Shown here: in pieces, positions 1 through 10,642 of the stretch
How positions within the stretch are numbered: position 1 is the first letter of the stretch
Layout: every line of letters begins with the position of its first letter
Assembly (NCBI GenBank): GCA_963682055.1
Contig: OY821741.1
Location: forward strand, 25,676,711 to 25,740,710
DNA length: 64,000 nucleotides
Source of the DNA: Primula veris
Lineage: Eukaryota > Streptophyta > Magnoliopsida > Ericales > Primulaceae
Direction of reading: 5' to 3'
Translations under genes and position numbers: made by a program
The notes under the pieces: model-generated
The model's database searches: none
What the model was told of the DNA's origin: nothing
What the model saw: the letters and a program-made list of their open reading frames with translations, nothing else

Positions 1-1
1 T

Positions 2-572
2 CGAGTTGTGTTGGACCGAGTGTGTCGGTCTTGTGAGATGGTGGTTGCGGACCACGTGTTTATATATGATTTAGTTCTTATAGAGATGTCGGGATTCGAC
101 GTGATACTTGGAATGGACTGGTTGGTTCATTTCAACTCTTTCATCGATTGTGTTCGACGAAAAATTTTCCTTACAACTTCATCCGGAGATGAGGTGTTCT
201 TTCGTGGAGAAAGGGACGCTACCCTTTTTTCTATTCCTTATTATTCCAAGCGGGTTGTGGGCAACCTGTCTTCTCTTTTGGCTAGTCTTTCGATAGTGGA
301 TAACGACGAGGAAGTGCAAATGTGGCCACACATAGTGGACGATTTTAGAGATGTGTTTCCGAAGGATCTACCTGGGTTACCACTGAAGAGAGGGTTGGAT
401 TTTTCTATCGACTAGGTACCGGGAACGGCACCCATAGCCATTTCCCCGTACCGATGGGCACCGGCTGAGTTAAAAGAGTTAAGTAAGCAGTTAGAGAAAC
501 TGCTGGAGAAGGGGTTTATTAGGCGGAGTACGTCACTGTGGGCGGCACCGGCCTTATTCGTGCAAAAGAAAT
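2..572 (+). pseudogene. Gypsy pol: protease C-terminus and RT N-terminus
   Basis: The frame opens inside the retroviral-type aspartic protease. FDVILGMDWL near residue 30 of the visible part is the typical end of the gypsy protease fold; the catalytic D-S/T-G would lie left of the window. The linker (WPHIVDDFRDVFPKDLPGLP) leads into the RT N-terminus. A TAG at 413-415 follows FSID. In-frame reading resumes with [12 protein letters not shown] and LFVQKK up to 572, where the RT is cut by the inserted gag-only element and resumes at about 3813. It is a dead fragment of a replication polyprotein. Confidence 0.85.
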
Positions 573-2241
573 ATGCACATCCTCATCGATCCACTTTTAG
601 TTCATGACTACGAACTTTTTAAGATGAGCGAGGGTGAAACTATTTCCGACATGCTTGCTAGATTTACTACTATTACTAATGGATTAACATCTCTTGGTAA
701 GTCTTTATCTTGTAAGAAAATGGTTTCAAAGGTGATTCGGAGCTTACCGAAAGAATGGGAACCAAAGGTCACCGCAATTCAAGAGGCGCACGACATGAAT
801 ACATACACTCTTGATGCATTGACGGGTTCACTCATTACTCACAAGATCACCCTCAATAGTCACAAGCCAATCTCGAAAAAGAAGGACATAGCTTTCAAAG
901 GAACAACTTGTGACGAAAGCGATGAGCTATCCGATGACGAGAAAAATTCGACGCAAATCATTCGAATCGTCAAGGAAATACTAAAGCTTAAAGGCAAACG
1001 CAAACATAAAGGTAAATCGTCAAATACTTCAATTATTTCTAACGATTTTGTTTGCTATGCTTGTGGCAAGGAAGGACACATAGCGAGAGATTGCATAAAG
1101 AATCGCAAGAGCAAAGGCAAGAAGAAGATATTCGATTCAAGCTCTAGCGATAGCTCCGACCAAGATGACGTCGCTCATCTTGCTTGCTATATGGCCATGG
1201 AAGACAACCATGAACAAAACCTCTCATCCTCAAGCGAAAGTGACAACGATGAGGTAAAAGAATTCTCCCATGATGAATTAATTCATGTGTGGAATTTATT
1301 CCGAAAAACTTCCTAAGCTTGTAGAGAAGGTTAAATCTCTTAAAAGGATAAATTCTTCTCTCAATGAAGAAATAAGATCCTTGAAAAGAGATAAAATTGA
1401 AAATGAGTCTAGCTCCAATTTATCATTTTCGTTTAATGAAATTGATGATGAAAAGCAAGACTTGAAAGATGAGAACAATACTCTTGTTCTCCAAAACGAG
1501 TTTTTAAAAACCGAGAATGACTCTTTCAAAAAGAAAAACGATGAGCTTGTCATTACGGTCGAAAAACTCGAGTTAACAATCTCAAGGTTTTCCAAAGGAA
1601 AAACCGTGTTGGACGAAATTTTGAGTTGTCAAAAAGATATCAATGACAAAAGCGGTTTGGGTTTCGATTTCAACACTATTGGCTCAAGCACAACCCGCTT
1701 TGTTAAATCTTCTAGCATGTCTACAACTCCTATTCTGCCTATTCAAAAGGTTGTTTTTACACAAGGGAGCACTTCAAGAGTTTTGCCAAACTCTTGTAAT
1801 GATAGAAGAGGTTTAGGTTTTCAAACCAAAACCGCTCATCAAACTTCTAAAACTTCCTACAAAAAGTCGTGTAGCTCTCGTTATACAAAAAAGTTTATAC
1901 AATGTGTACATTGTAGTAGAAATGAGCATATTTCTTCTAGATGTCCTTATCGCTTTCATGTTAGTAGAAGCGATTTGAAATGGGTAGTAAAGACCAATGT
2001 CACTAACAATGTCGGACCCAAAAGAAATTGGGGACCAAAAGACAAATCTTGTGTTGTAGGTATCTCTATCCAAAAGGAGAAAATCAACAAGTGGTTGATA
2101 ACACCGGCAAAAGTCGTGGAAGTCCTTAAAATCGACTCCACCATAAAAAATGACGTCCCATTGATCGACAAAAGTGGAAGACATACCAACAAGTGGTACC
2201 ACTTATTTGGACTTGGAAACGCTCACTGCAAATGCCATTAG
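573..2241 (+). pseudogene. Copia-type Gag (UBN2 family), copy 1, frameshifted
   Basis: The capsid-like UBN2 region contains MSEGETISDMLARF and LGKSLSCKKMV. It is followed by a CCHC zinc knuckle (CYACGKEGHIARDC, about 1052-1093), a Ser/Asp-rich stretch, a Lys/Glu/Leu-rich coiled coil from about 1310, and a second C-x2-C-x4-H-x4-C knuckle (CVHCSRNEHISSRC, about 1903-1944). The two reading frames (573-1316 and 1285-2241) join at about 1287, where 2 nt are missing relative to copy 2. The first codons (MHILID) derive from the 21-bp inverted filler, not from gag. Copy 1 also lacks about 60 residues of the coiled coil seen in copy 2. The ORF ends in WYHLFGLGNAHCKCH. Confidence 0.85.
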
Positions 2242-2522
2242 AGAGCGGCCTCGACATCACATATTCGGCATACTCTACTCTTTAATATTTACATAAATGT
2301 GATTAGGTGGGGCATGTGCATCATAATAACATTTTTCATGTTTTGGTTTTTCTTTGAAAACCCTCCACATAACCCCATATTTTTTTATTATTTATTGCAT
2401 TTTGATAGTCCCAAAGGGGGAGAAAAATGATATTTAGAGAAAATGCGATTTATTAAAATGGAGGAGATATATTTATAATTGTAAAATCATCATTAGTTTG
2501 TCATAATCAAAATGTGGGAGAT

Positions 2523-3812
2523 TGTTGAACTTAGAGTTCAATAATTGATTTTGATTATAACTTTGATTATGTTTTTAATGATTTTACGATTTCTCTATTT
2601 CGATGATATAATGCTTGTCTTTTCCAAAAGTAGAAAATATAAATTTCAGAATGCCAGAAAGATAGAACATAGAAAAACGAAGCCACAGGTTCAAGCGGAA
2701 CCAGAATCGGAGCTAAAACGAAGAAATTACAAGCATTCGAAGAATAGCGAAAAAACCGAGAATCTGCCAGAAGAAAAAATGACCGATCGTCTGGACAAAA
2801 ATGACCGATCATTTTTTGTCCGAATTCTTCCACTGAGGTCGTCTGAAAAATGACCGATCGTTATTTAGAAAACGACCGATCGTTTTCTGAAAACGACCGA
2901 TCGTCTGCAGAAAACGGCCGATCGTTTTCTGCAGTTTTCAAAAACAGCTTTTCAGCTTATTCTGGAAAATTGCTTAAAACCTTTGGATAAAACCCCCAAC
3001 CACTATCAACGGTCATATACAGAAAAACAGACATTTTGGTCCATATAAACCACCCCAAATGACTCTCAAAATACAATCTATTAATTCCATTCATATCCAA
3101 TTACTCTCCTTCAACCTCTCTCAATCAATACCCTAAATATCACCATTTTGGTGAATATATTCGAAAAAGAGGGAAATTAAGGAGAAAGCAATTCGAGCTC
3201 AACCAAAGATCAAACATCATCAAAACCACAAATTAGCTTATTTAGAAGCAATCAAATTGTGGTGTTGTTTTAATTTTCAATAAATTTATAAAGAGCAAAT
3301 TATAAGCTCATTGTGAGTGAATGTTTGGGTAGAAACTTTTAAGCCAAAGTGTTGGTTAAAAGTTCTAGGTTAAACACGTGGGTACTCATAGATTGAGGGG
3401 GAGTCGTTGACTCATTAAATGTGTACGCTTGCACGTGTATCAAGAGTAGGAACCTCAGGTAGAGGGTGAGCCAATCGGTCGATTGAGCTCGATAGGATTT
3501 GTAAAATCGGGAAGATTATTTTTAGTGAAATACTCGGTAGTACCGAGGAGAGGACGTAGGCCGTTTTGCCGAACCTCTATAAATCACGGTGTCAATTTCT
3601 TTCCCTAAACTTTTACTTTCCGCAACTTATAATATTGCTTATTTTCTTGCTTGCGTTTAGGACTTATAGCATTTCATTAACATTATTAAACGCTTAAGCT
3701 TAAAATTGCAAAAGGTTGGGTTGTCAGTTGCCATTAAGTTTAATTAGGCGAAAAGCACCAAAAACCTTATTCACCCCCCCCCCCCTCTAAGGTTTAGCCG
3801 CACGGGCCAACA
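2523..3812 (+). repeat. 3' LTR of gag-only element copy 1
   Basis: The LTR starts TGTTGAAC just after a purine-rich tract (AAATGTGGGAGAT) and ends GGGCCAACA, 1290 bp. A TATA-like TATAAAC is near 3044. Start and end match the LTR of copy 2 (43546-44979), whose 5-bp target duplication confirms both boundaries. A poly-C tract lies near 3774-3785. Confidence 0.85.
2778..2936 (+). repeat. Array of CCGATCG-centred palindromes in the LTR
   Basis: Five or more units are built as arm, CCGA, inverse arm. Clear cases: AAAAATGA/TCATTTTT (2797-2816), AGAAAACGA/TCGTTTTCT (2867-2888), and CTGCAGAAAACG/CGTTTTCTGCAG, a 12-bp perfect arm (2905-2934). Copy 2 has the same array at 43780-44190. Function unknown. 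Confidence 0.8.
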
Positions 3813-6478
3813 AGATGGATCGATGAGGATGTGCATCGACTATCGAAAGCTAAATAGGGTAACTGTTAAGAATAAGTACCCACTACCTCGAATTGATGAT
3901 TTGTTTGACCAATTGAAGGGAGCGACGTTCTTTTCAAAAATCGACTTGCGATCAGGCTATCACCAATTGAGGGTGAAAGATGAGGATATTTCGAAAACGG
4001 CCTTTAGGACCAGGTATGGTCACTATGAGTTTGTGGTCATGCCATTTGGGTTAACTAATGCGCCAGCAGCATTTATGGAATTAATGAACCGGATCTTTAA
4101 GGAGTATCTCGACAAGTTCGTGGTGGTCTTCATCGACGATATCTTGATTTACTCGAGTTCAAGAGAGGAACACGAGTAGCATCTCCGTTTAGCGTTGCTC
4201 ACGTTGAGAGAGCACCAACTTTACGGAAAGTTTAGCAAATGTGAGTTTTGGCTAAATGAGGTGAAATTTCTTGGACATGTGATCTCGGAAAAAGGGGTAA
4301 AGGTAGACGCGACAAAAATCGAGGCGGTTTCGAAATGGGCACAACCGAAGAATGTGTTCGAGATTCGAAGTTTCTTGGGTTTAGCGGGATACTATCGACG
4401 GTTCGTCAAGGATTTCTCAAAGTTAGCGACTCCTATGACTTACCTTACCAAGAAGGGGGTGAAGTTCGTGTGGAGTGAGGCTTGCGAGAAAGCTTTTCTA
4501 GAGCTCAAGAAGCGGTTGACTAGTTCTCTCATACTAGTTATTCCCTAGCAAGGGAAGGGTTACCAAGTGTATTGCGATGCTTCGAAGGAAGGTTTGGGTT
4601 GCGTCTTGATGCAAGACGGAAAGGTTATCGCATATGCTTCGCGACAACTAAAGCTTCACGAAAAAAACTATCCGACTCATGACCTAGAGTTAGCGGCAAT
4701 AGTTCATGCGTTGAAGATATGGAGACATTATCTGTTCGGGGAAAAGTTCGAAGTGTTCTCGGATCACAAGAGCTTAGGGTATATTTTTACCCAACGTGAT
4801 CTAAATATGCGACAACGGCGATGGATGGAATATTTGTAATAGTACGACTATGACTTGCACTATCATCCGGGAAAGGCCAATGTAGTGGCGGATGCTTTGA
4901 GTCGAAAGTCCCATGCGACCTTAGCGCATGTGGCGATCGAGAAATGGAGGATGATGGGAAAAGTGAACGAGTTCAACTTAGAATTGGGGAATGTTAATGT
5001 GGGGACCTTGTACACAATAGTGGTACAACTGGAACTTGTGAGTAGGGTTTTGGAAGCACAAGAAGGGGACGAGAAAGTGGAGAACTACGAGAAACAGATG
5101 AGTTCGAGCGAAGGATTAGATGGTTGGACGAAAGGAACCAATGGAGGACTACGATTTAAGGGAAGGACTTATGTGACAGAAAACATGAGGAACGAGGTAC
5201 TAAAGGAGTTTCACCACACCCGATTAGCCGTTCATCCCGGCGGGACGAAAATGTATCATGATGCGAAGAGACAATTTTGGTGGCCCGGAATGAAACGAGA
5301 TGTAGCTTCATATGTTAGCAGGTGTGTAACTTGCCATCAAGTGAAAGCGGAACACCAAAGGCCGGCGGGTATGCTCCAACCCTTACCGGTAGCGGAATGG
5401 AAGTGGAAAAGAATAGCAATGGATTTTGTGACCAACTTACCTAAATCGGTAAGTGGGAATGACGTGGTGTGGGTTGTGGTCGACCGTTTGACCAAATCCG
5501 CACACTTCATTGCAATTAAGATGACGAATTCGGTGGAAATCTTGGAACGAAAATATATTAAGGAAATTGTTAGACTTCATGGGGTACCGATTTCGATAGT
5601 ATCGGATCGAGACGCGAGGTTTGTGTCGAGGTTCTGGGGTGCATTGCAAAATGCCTTAGGGACCAAGTTGACAATGAGTACGGCGTTCCATCCCCAAACG
5701 GATGGAAAATCGGAGCGGACTATCCAAGTGCTAGAGGATATGTTGTGCGCATGTATGAATGACTTCAAAGGAGGCTGGGAGAGCCATCTACCCTTAATGG
5801 AGTTTGCATATAATAATAGCTTTCAAGCTAGTATTGGCATGGCACCTTTCGAGGCTTTATACGGGCGGCCGTGTAGGTCTCCGGTGTGTTGGACTGAGGT
5901 GGGAGAAGCGGAAATGTTAGGACCGCAATTGGTTCAAGAAACGACAGAAAAGATTAAGTTAATTCGACAAAGGCTTGAGACGGCCCGAAGTAGGCAAAAG
6001 AGTTATGCGCATAAGAGGAGGAGACCTTTGAAGTTCAAAATGGGGGGATCAAGTATTTTTGCGAGTTTCGCCAAGGAAGGGGATTATGAGGTTTGGCTCT
6101 AAAGGGAAGTTGAGCCCGAGATTTATCGGACCATTTGAGATAGTGGACCGAGTTGGAGAAGTTGCATATCGGTTGGACTTGCCACCAAAGTTGGCGGGGG
6201 TTCACCCGGTGTTTCATGTGTCAATGTTGAAAAAGTATCATCACGACCCTTCACACGTGGTGGACTTTGAGGACATTGAGGTTAGTGCGGATGTGACCTA
6301 CGAAGTGGGACCTATGAGGATTATCGATGTGCAAGAGAAGGAACTTCGAGGAAATACGATTAGATTGGTAAAGGTGGTTTGGAAACACCACGGGGCCAAG
6401 GAGGCAACTTGGGAACGCGAGGATGAGATGAAGAGGAAATATCCTAATCTCGACTTTTCTTTAGGTACGTTCGTTTAG
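3813..6478 (+). pseudogene. Gypsy pol: RT, RNase H, integrase, chromodomain-like tail
   Basis: The RT resumes with [11 protein letters not shown] and contains FIDDILIY, the YVDD-type catalytic box. TAG stops at 4177-4179 and 4546-4548 and a stop pair from 4837 break the frame. RNase H begins at about 4567 ([13 protein letters not shown]). The integrase has its H-H-C-C zinc finger ([16 protein letters not shown]) and the core acidic triad in AMDF, SDRDARF and SERT, so the catalytic residues are still visible. A frameshift near 6055 separates it from the C-terminus ([12 protein letters not shown], then [15 protein letters not shown]), typical of plant chromoviruses. Stops and frameshift make it non-functional. 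Confidence 0.9.
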
Positions 6479-6996
6479 ATGTTTTCTAATTTCGGGACGA
6501 AATTTCTTTATCGGGGAAGGGTTGTAACGCCTAGAGGTTGGAGTTTATTTTTGTTGTAACCCCTAGAGTTTACGGAGTTGTTCCGTTGGCTTTTATTATG
6601 TTTGATATTGCATATAGGTGTTTACCTTCTTTGAGTTTTGTAGATGTTATGGAGTTGTTGAGTTAGAAGCATGTGAGTTGTTGGGGTAGAAGCATGTCAG
6701 CTTAGTTTATTTTATTTTCTTTTATGTTACAGCCGCTTGTTTTACATTGTTGTCTTTTATTCTGTTAGATATTGTATATAGGCGGTTATTCTTACATGTT
6801 GTGCATTATCTGGAGTTTATTTTATTTGAGTTATGGAGCTGTTATGGGTTGTGAACCCTGCGTATGTTATTTCTTGAATTATGTTACGAATTGAGCGTTT
6901 AAATTATTATGGCCTTGTTTATAAAAGTTTGTCATTTCTGGGTATAGTTGTTTAGAGAGGAAATTTCGGGACGAAATTCTTTTAAGGAGGGTTAGT
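6479..6996 (+). other. Gypsy 3' untranslated region with two polypurine-tract blocks
   Basis: A block reading TTTCGGGACGAAAT plus a purine run and TGTAAC occurs twice, at 6493-6528 and 6964-7002. Only the second is followed by a full LTR. The 470 bp between them are T-rich with no coding signal. They also contain two weak repeats around TGTAACGCC/TGTAACCCC and CCTAGAG (6524-6570). Confidence 0.6.
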
Positions 6997-8830
6997 TGTA
7001 ACATCCCGTATTTTTATAAATGGTTTTATTCATGATTTAATTTATCCAAAAACGTTTTATACAAATTTTACCAAAAAAAACCGGTCACACGACTAATTTT
7101 TAGCCAAAAACCGAAACTCTTCCGAAAAACTTTATTTTTAAAACCTGATACTAATTTTATAAATAAAATGGACCCAATAGTTTTGTTTCTAAAAATTGGT
7201 AATTTTTGAGCAGTAAATTAATAATTTTGATTAAAAGTTAACTTTTAGAACTTTGGGGACCAAATAGTTCGCTTCCACAAACTTTCTCAAAACAGTTTTT
7301 CTAAACCTCAAATCAGCCCACTTTTAATTCATTAAACCAAAAACAAACCTAAAACAAGAGAAAAGAGAGAAAAAGAGAGAAAAGAGAGAAAAAGAAGAAG
7401 AAGAAGAAGAAGAAGAAGAGGAAACCACCATTAGCGGGTTCTTACCGGAAGCATTCCTCTACGCTCTAAGGTAACGGGGGTTATCCATTGCGACTAGACG
7501 AGGGTGTATGTTAGGTTTTAGTTTTGTGTTTATTATAAATTGGGGGTTTTTGCCGTTATTATTATTTATGTTCTTAAATTGTTAATTGGGTTATTTGTTG
7601 TATTTTTAATTACATTAATTGAATTGTAGAAGTGAGAAATTAGAATTATTAATTTCGGATTAATGAGAATCGTGATGGGTTCGCGTGTTTTGCGCGCTGA
7701 TTATGTGTTAGTATAGTTGTTGATAGAATTGGGTAAATTATTGTTGAATAAAGATGAGTTTTAGATTGCGCATATAAGGTGTTTGCTAAAATGTCCGAAT
7801 GAGATTTTATGTTGTTGAAGTTGGTTGGCTAGTTGTGAATCTAGTACCTATGCTATTGTGTTTCGTAGAATTGCGTTAAAATGACGTAGGAGATTGTGTT
7901 ATTTGAATAGTATAATATTATTGGCCGAGGCCTTAATATTTATACGTTAGCAATGATCTCTGTCTCTTCCTAATTCTGGGGACAGAAGACGGCCGAGGGG
8001 ATAGGGAATGACTCGTCTTACGGGCTGGGGCGAGTGGCATGAGAGGTCCTAGTGTGCACTCTATTTATTTTTCTGTTAGCAATGGTCTCTGTCTCTTCCT
8101 AATTCCGGGGACAGAAGACGGCCGTGGGGAGAGGGAATGACTCGTCTTACGGACTGGGACGAGTGGCATGAGAGGTCCAAGTGCGCAATTTAAATCTACT
8201 TTTATGTTAGCAATGGTCTCTGTCTCTTCCTAATTCCGGGGACAGAAGACGGCCGAGCGGATAGGGAATGACCTACCTTACCGACTGGGGTAGGTGGCAT
8301 GAGAGGTCCATGTTTGCTATAGATGTGTGTTGGAGCTATTTAATTTATGTTGTTGTACGATGTTATTTATTTCTTTTTATATGTTGCTATCATAGTTGTT
8401 GTTGTGAGTCTTGCATTTATGGGATGGAATGACGGTATTTTGTGGTGTCGTCCCGTCTATGTATGTGCGTGGGACTCACCGTTACAATTTTGTCTTTCAG
8501 GTACAGCTTAGGTTGAGGCGTTGGTTAGGAGCATTAGCGAGGTAGCGCATGAGTTTGGGCTTCCTTATTCGTTTTAATTTCTTTAGATTATTTTTCGAGG
8601 TTGTAGCCTACGGGTATATTACATTCGTTTATTTCCTTTTATAAAACTTTCAAAACTGTCTCGTCTTGTAGCCGCGTTTGGCAAACACTTTTATTTATTG
8701 TTTAATTGTTCCTTTAGCTCGCAAATTGTTTTTCTTTCAAAATTTAAAATTTTGTACCAACAGGTTCTATTTCCTTTTGTTTTAAAAAGATCACGCCTTG
8801 ATGTACGTTTCTGGATTGTGGGGCGTGACA
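6997..8830 (+). repeat. Gypsy LTR
   Basis: TGTAACATCCCG to GGGCGTGACA, 1834 bp, between a purine-rich PPT (TTTTAAGGAGGG) and a primer-site sequence. It contains a (GAA)n run at about 7390-7420 and three tandem repeats at 7946-8317. No TSD can be read because neither outer boundary of the element is in place. Confidence 0.8.
7946..8317 (+). repeat. Three ~130-bp tandem repeats with conserved hairpin
   Basis: Units start at 7946, 8075 and 8206 (periods 129 and 131). Each holds a stem TCTGTC/GACAGA and, downstream, a 7-bp stem with an 11-nt loop (TTACSGRCTGG). The second stem is at 8011-8035, 8140-8164 and 8271-8295. Its arms are ACTCGTC/GGCGAGT, ACTCGTC/GACGAGT and ACCTACC/GGTAGGT. The third unit changes four base pairs, all compensated. 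Confidence 0.9.
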
Positions 8831-8833
8831 AGT

Positions 8834-8848
8834 TGGTATCAGAGCGGA
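8834..8848 (+). promoter_or_regulatory. Primer-binding site (tRNA-iMet type)
   Basis: TGGTATCAGAGC, complementary to the 3' end of initiator tRNA-Met, sits 3 nt after the LTR end. Its presence here means that an internal 5' region of a gypsy element begins at this point, although only about 45 further bases remain before copia sequence. Confidence 0.8.
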
Positions 8849-8915
8849 CTACGTTCTTGTATACTTTGGGACGACGGGAAAATGGGTAACCATTGGACCA
8901 AGATCCATCGTATCA

Positions 8916-10349
8916 TTGGACCAAGACTTATATGAAGTGACCGAAATAATCAACGACAATATTACTCTCTTTTGTCTCTTTGCGGGTTGTGAACCGATCG
9001 GCGTTGAAGAAGCGATGCAAAACAAAAACTGGAGAAACGCTATGAATGAAGAAATAAACTCGATAACGAAAAATGATACGTGGGTGTTGGCGGACTTACC
9101 AAAAGGGCACAAAGCTATTAGCGTGAAATGGGTCTATAAGGAGAAGAAGAACACAAAAGGAGAAATCGAAAAATACAAAGTTCGATTGGTCACAAAAGGT
9201 TACAACCAAAACGCCGGCATCGACTACGACGAAGTGTTTGCTCCCGTCGCTCATTTGGAAACGATAAGATTTTTAATCTCTTTGGCGGCGCAAAATAATT
9301 GAAAAATCAAATGGATGTGAAATCCACGTTTTTAAATGGAAACTTAGAAGAACAAGTTTATTTGCAACAACCGTCGGGTTATGAAATAAAAGGTTGTGAA
9401 AATAAAGTTTTAAAATTGAAAAAGGCATTTTATGGTTTAAAGCAAGCTCCGCGAGCTTGGAATACTAGAATTGATAAGTATTTCCAAGAAAATAATTTTA
9501 TAAAATGTCCTCACGAGCTTTCTCTTTATGTGAAAATGGAGATGTTTTGATCGTTTGTCTATATGTGGACGATTTGATTTTTACGGGAAATAATCCAAAA
9601 CTATTTGAGGATTTTAAAGGTGTTATGAGTCGTGAATTTGAAATGACGGACATCGGACTTATGTCTTATTATCTTGGTATTGAGGTGAAGCAAAATAAAA
9701 ATGGTATTTTTATTTCGCAAGAAGGGTATGCAAAATATATCCTTGAAAAGTTTAAAATAGAAGGGTGTAAACCAATTAATACGCCGGTGGATTGTGCTAC
9801 AAAATTATCGAAGTATTTTGAAGAAGAAAGTGTGGATCCAACGTTCTTTAAAAGTTTAGTTGGAAGCTTGCGTTACTTGACGATTACGAGACCGGATATT
9901 TTATATGGAGTTGGTGTTCTTAGTCGATGTATGGAGGCACCAACTTTATCGCATTGGAAGGCCGCGAAACGGATTATTCGTTATATAAAAGGTACAATTG
10001 ATTTTGGGTTAAACTACTCATTTTCTAATAACTATGAGTTGATTGGTTATAGTGATAACGATTGGGGAGGCGACGTTGATGATCGAAAAAGTACAAGTGG
10101 ATTCGTATTTTATATGGGAGATACAGCGTTTACATGGAGTTCGAAAAAGCAATCTATTGTAACGCTTTTCACTTGTGAGGCCGAGTATGTGGCCGCTAAT
10201 GCATGCATTTGTCATGCAATTTGGTTACGAAATTTGTTGAAGGAATTGGGAATGCCGCAAAATGAAGCTACAAAAATATTTGTTGATAATAAATCCGCGA
10301 TTGCCCTCGCTAAATTCACTCGGAGTTGCCAAACAAGTTTAAGGGGGAG
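8916..10349 (+). pseudogene. Copia RT-RNase H, broken
   Basis: The RT begins with the copia signature (EEINSITKNDTWVL, VKWVYKEKKN), followed by QMDVKSTFLNG, FYGLKQAPRAW and the catalytic YVDDLIF near 9560. RNase H has a TSGFVFYMG segment and CEAEYVAA near 10175. Defects: a stop after LAAQNN (9299-9301), a frameshift around 9525-9545, and an internal deletion after SAIALAK that joins it to the usual C-terminal SLRGSVE. It is not functional. Confidence 0.9.
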
Positions 10350-10642
10350 TGTTGAAATAATAAATTGTTAGGTACAATCTTTGCTTTAATGTCATGAACT
10401 TTCGGATACATGCATAGACCTTTGATATGGATGCATGAATAAATTATGTCTTTTGATTTTCTAGAATAAATATTGATAACTCAAGACCTTTTATGTTCTC
10501 TTGAGTTTAGTATAAATAGGTGTTCTACTTCCATTTGTAAGTACATCAAAATTTAGTTTGAGTTTGATATTATAAAAGTTATTTCCCTCTCTATATTTTG
10601 CGTTGTCATTTTATGTGAGTGAGTGGTCGTTTCGACCCAACA
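10350..10642 (+). repeat. 3' LTR of truncated copia element
   Basis: Starts TGTTGAAATAAT immediately after AAGGGGGAG and ends CGACCCAACA, about 293 bp. A TATA-like GTATAAATAGG is near 10510. No second copy is in the window. Confidence 0.7.

Larger units (their letters stand above)
573..3812 (+). mobile_element. Gag-only LTR element (TR-GAG-like), copy 1, 5'-truncated
   Basis: A copia-type gag ORF is followed by a polypurine tract and one complete LTR (2523-3812). No protease, integrase or RT lies between gag and the LTR. The second copy at 41088-44979 has the same gag-only plan and ends gag at the same WYHLFG(L/I)GNA sequence, so this is a family of non-autonomous elements and not one random deletion. 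Here the 5' LTR and the first part of gag are missing. The left junction carries a 21-bp inverted copy of the right flanking gypsy sequence. Confidence 0.8.
1..8830 (+). mobile_element. Ty3/gypsy chromovirus, partial and interrupted
   Basis: The internal region runs in from the left edge of the window. Its order is aspartic protease end, RT, RNase H, integrase, C-terminal chromodomain-like segment, polypurine tract and LTR, which is the Ty3/gypsy order (integrase last). A gag-only element (573-3812) splits the RT. Several in-frame stops and a frameshift make it inactive. The LTR (6997-8830) starts TGTAACATCCCG and ends GGGCGTGACA, and is followed directly by a tRNA-Met primer-site sequence. 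The single LTR therefore sits between a pol 3' end and a primer site, instead of closing the element. The 5' LTR and gag lie outside the window or are lost. Confidence 0.9.
8890..10642 (+). mobile_element. 5'-truncated copia element
   Basis: The end of a copia pol is followed by AAGGGGGAG and an LTR (10350-10642). There is no 5' LTR, gag, protease or integrase. The left junction shows a 13-bp direct repeat (CATTGGACCAAGA at 8891-8903 and 8914-8926), suggesting repair at a broken end. Confidence 0.8.
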
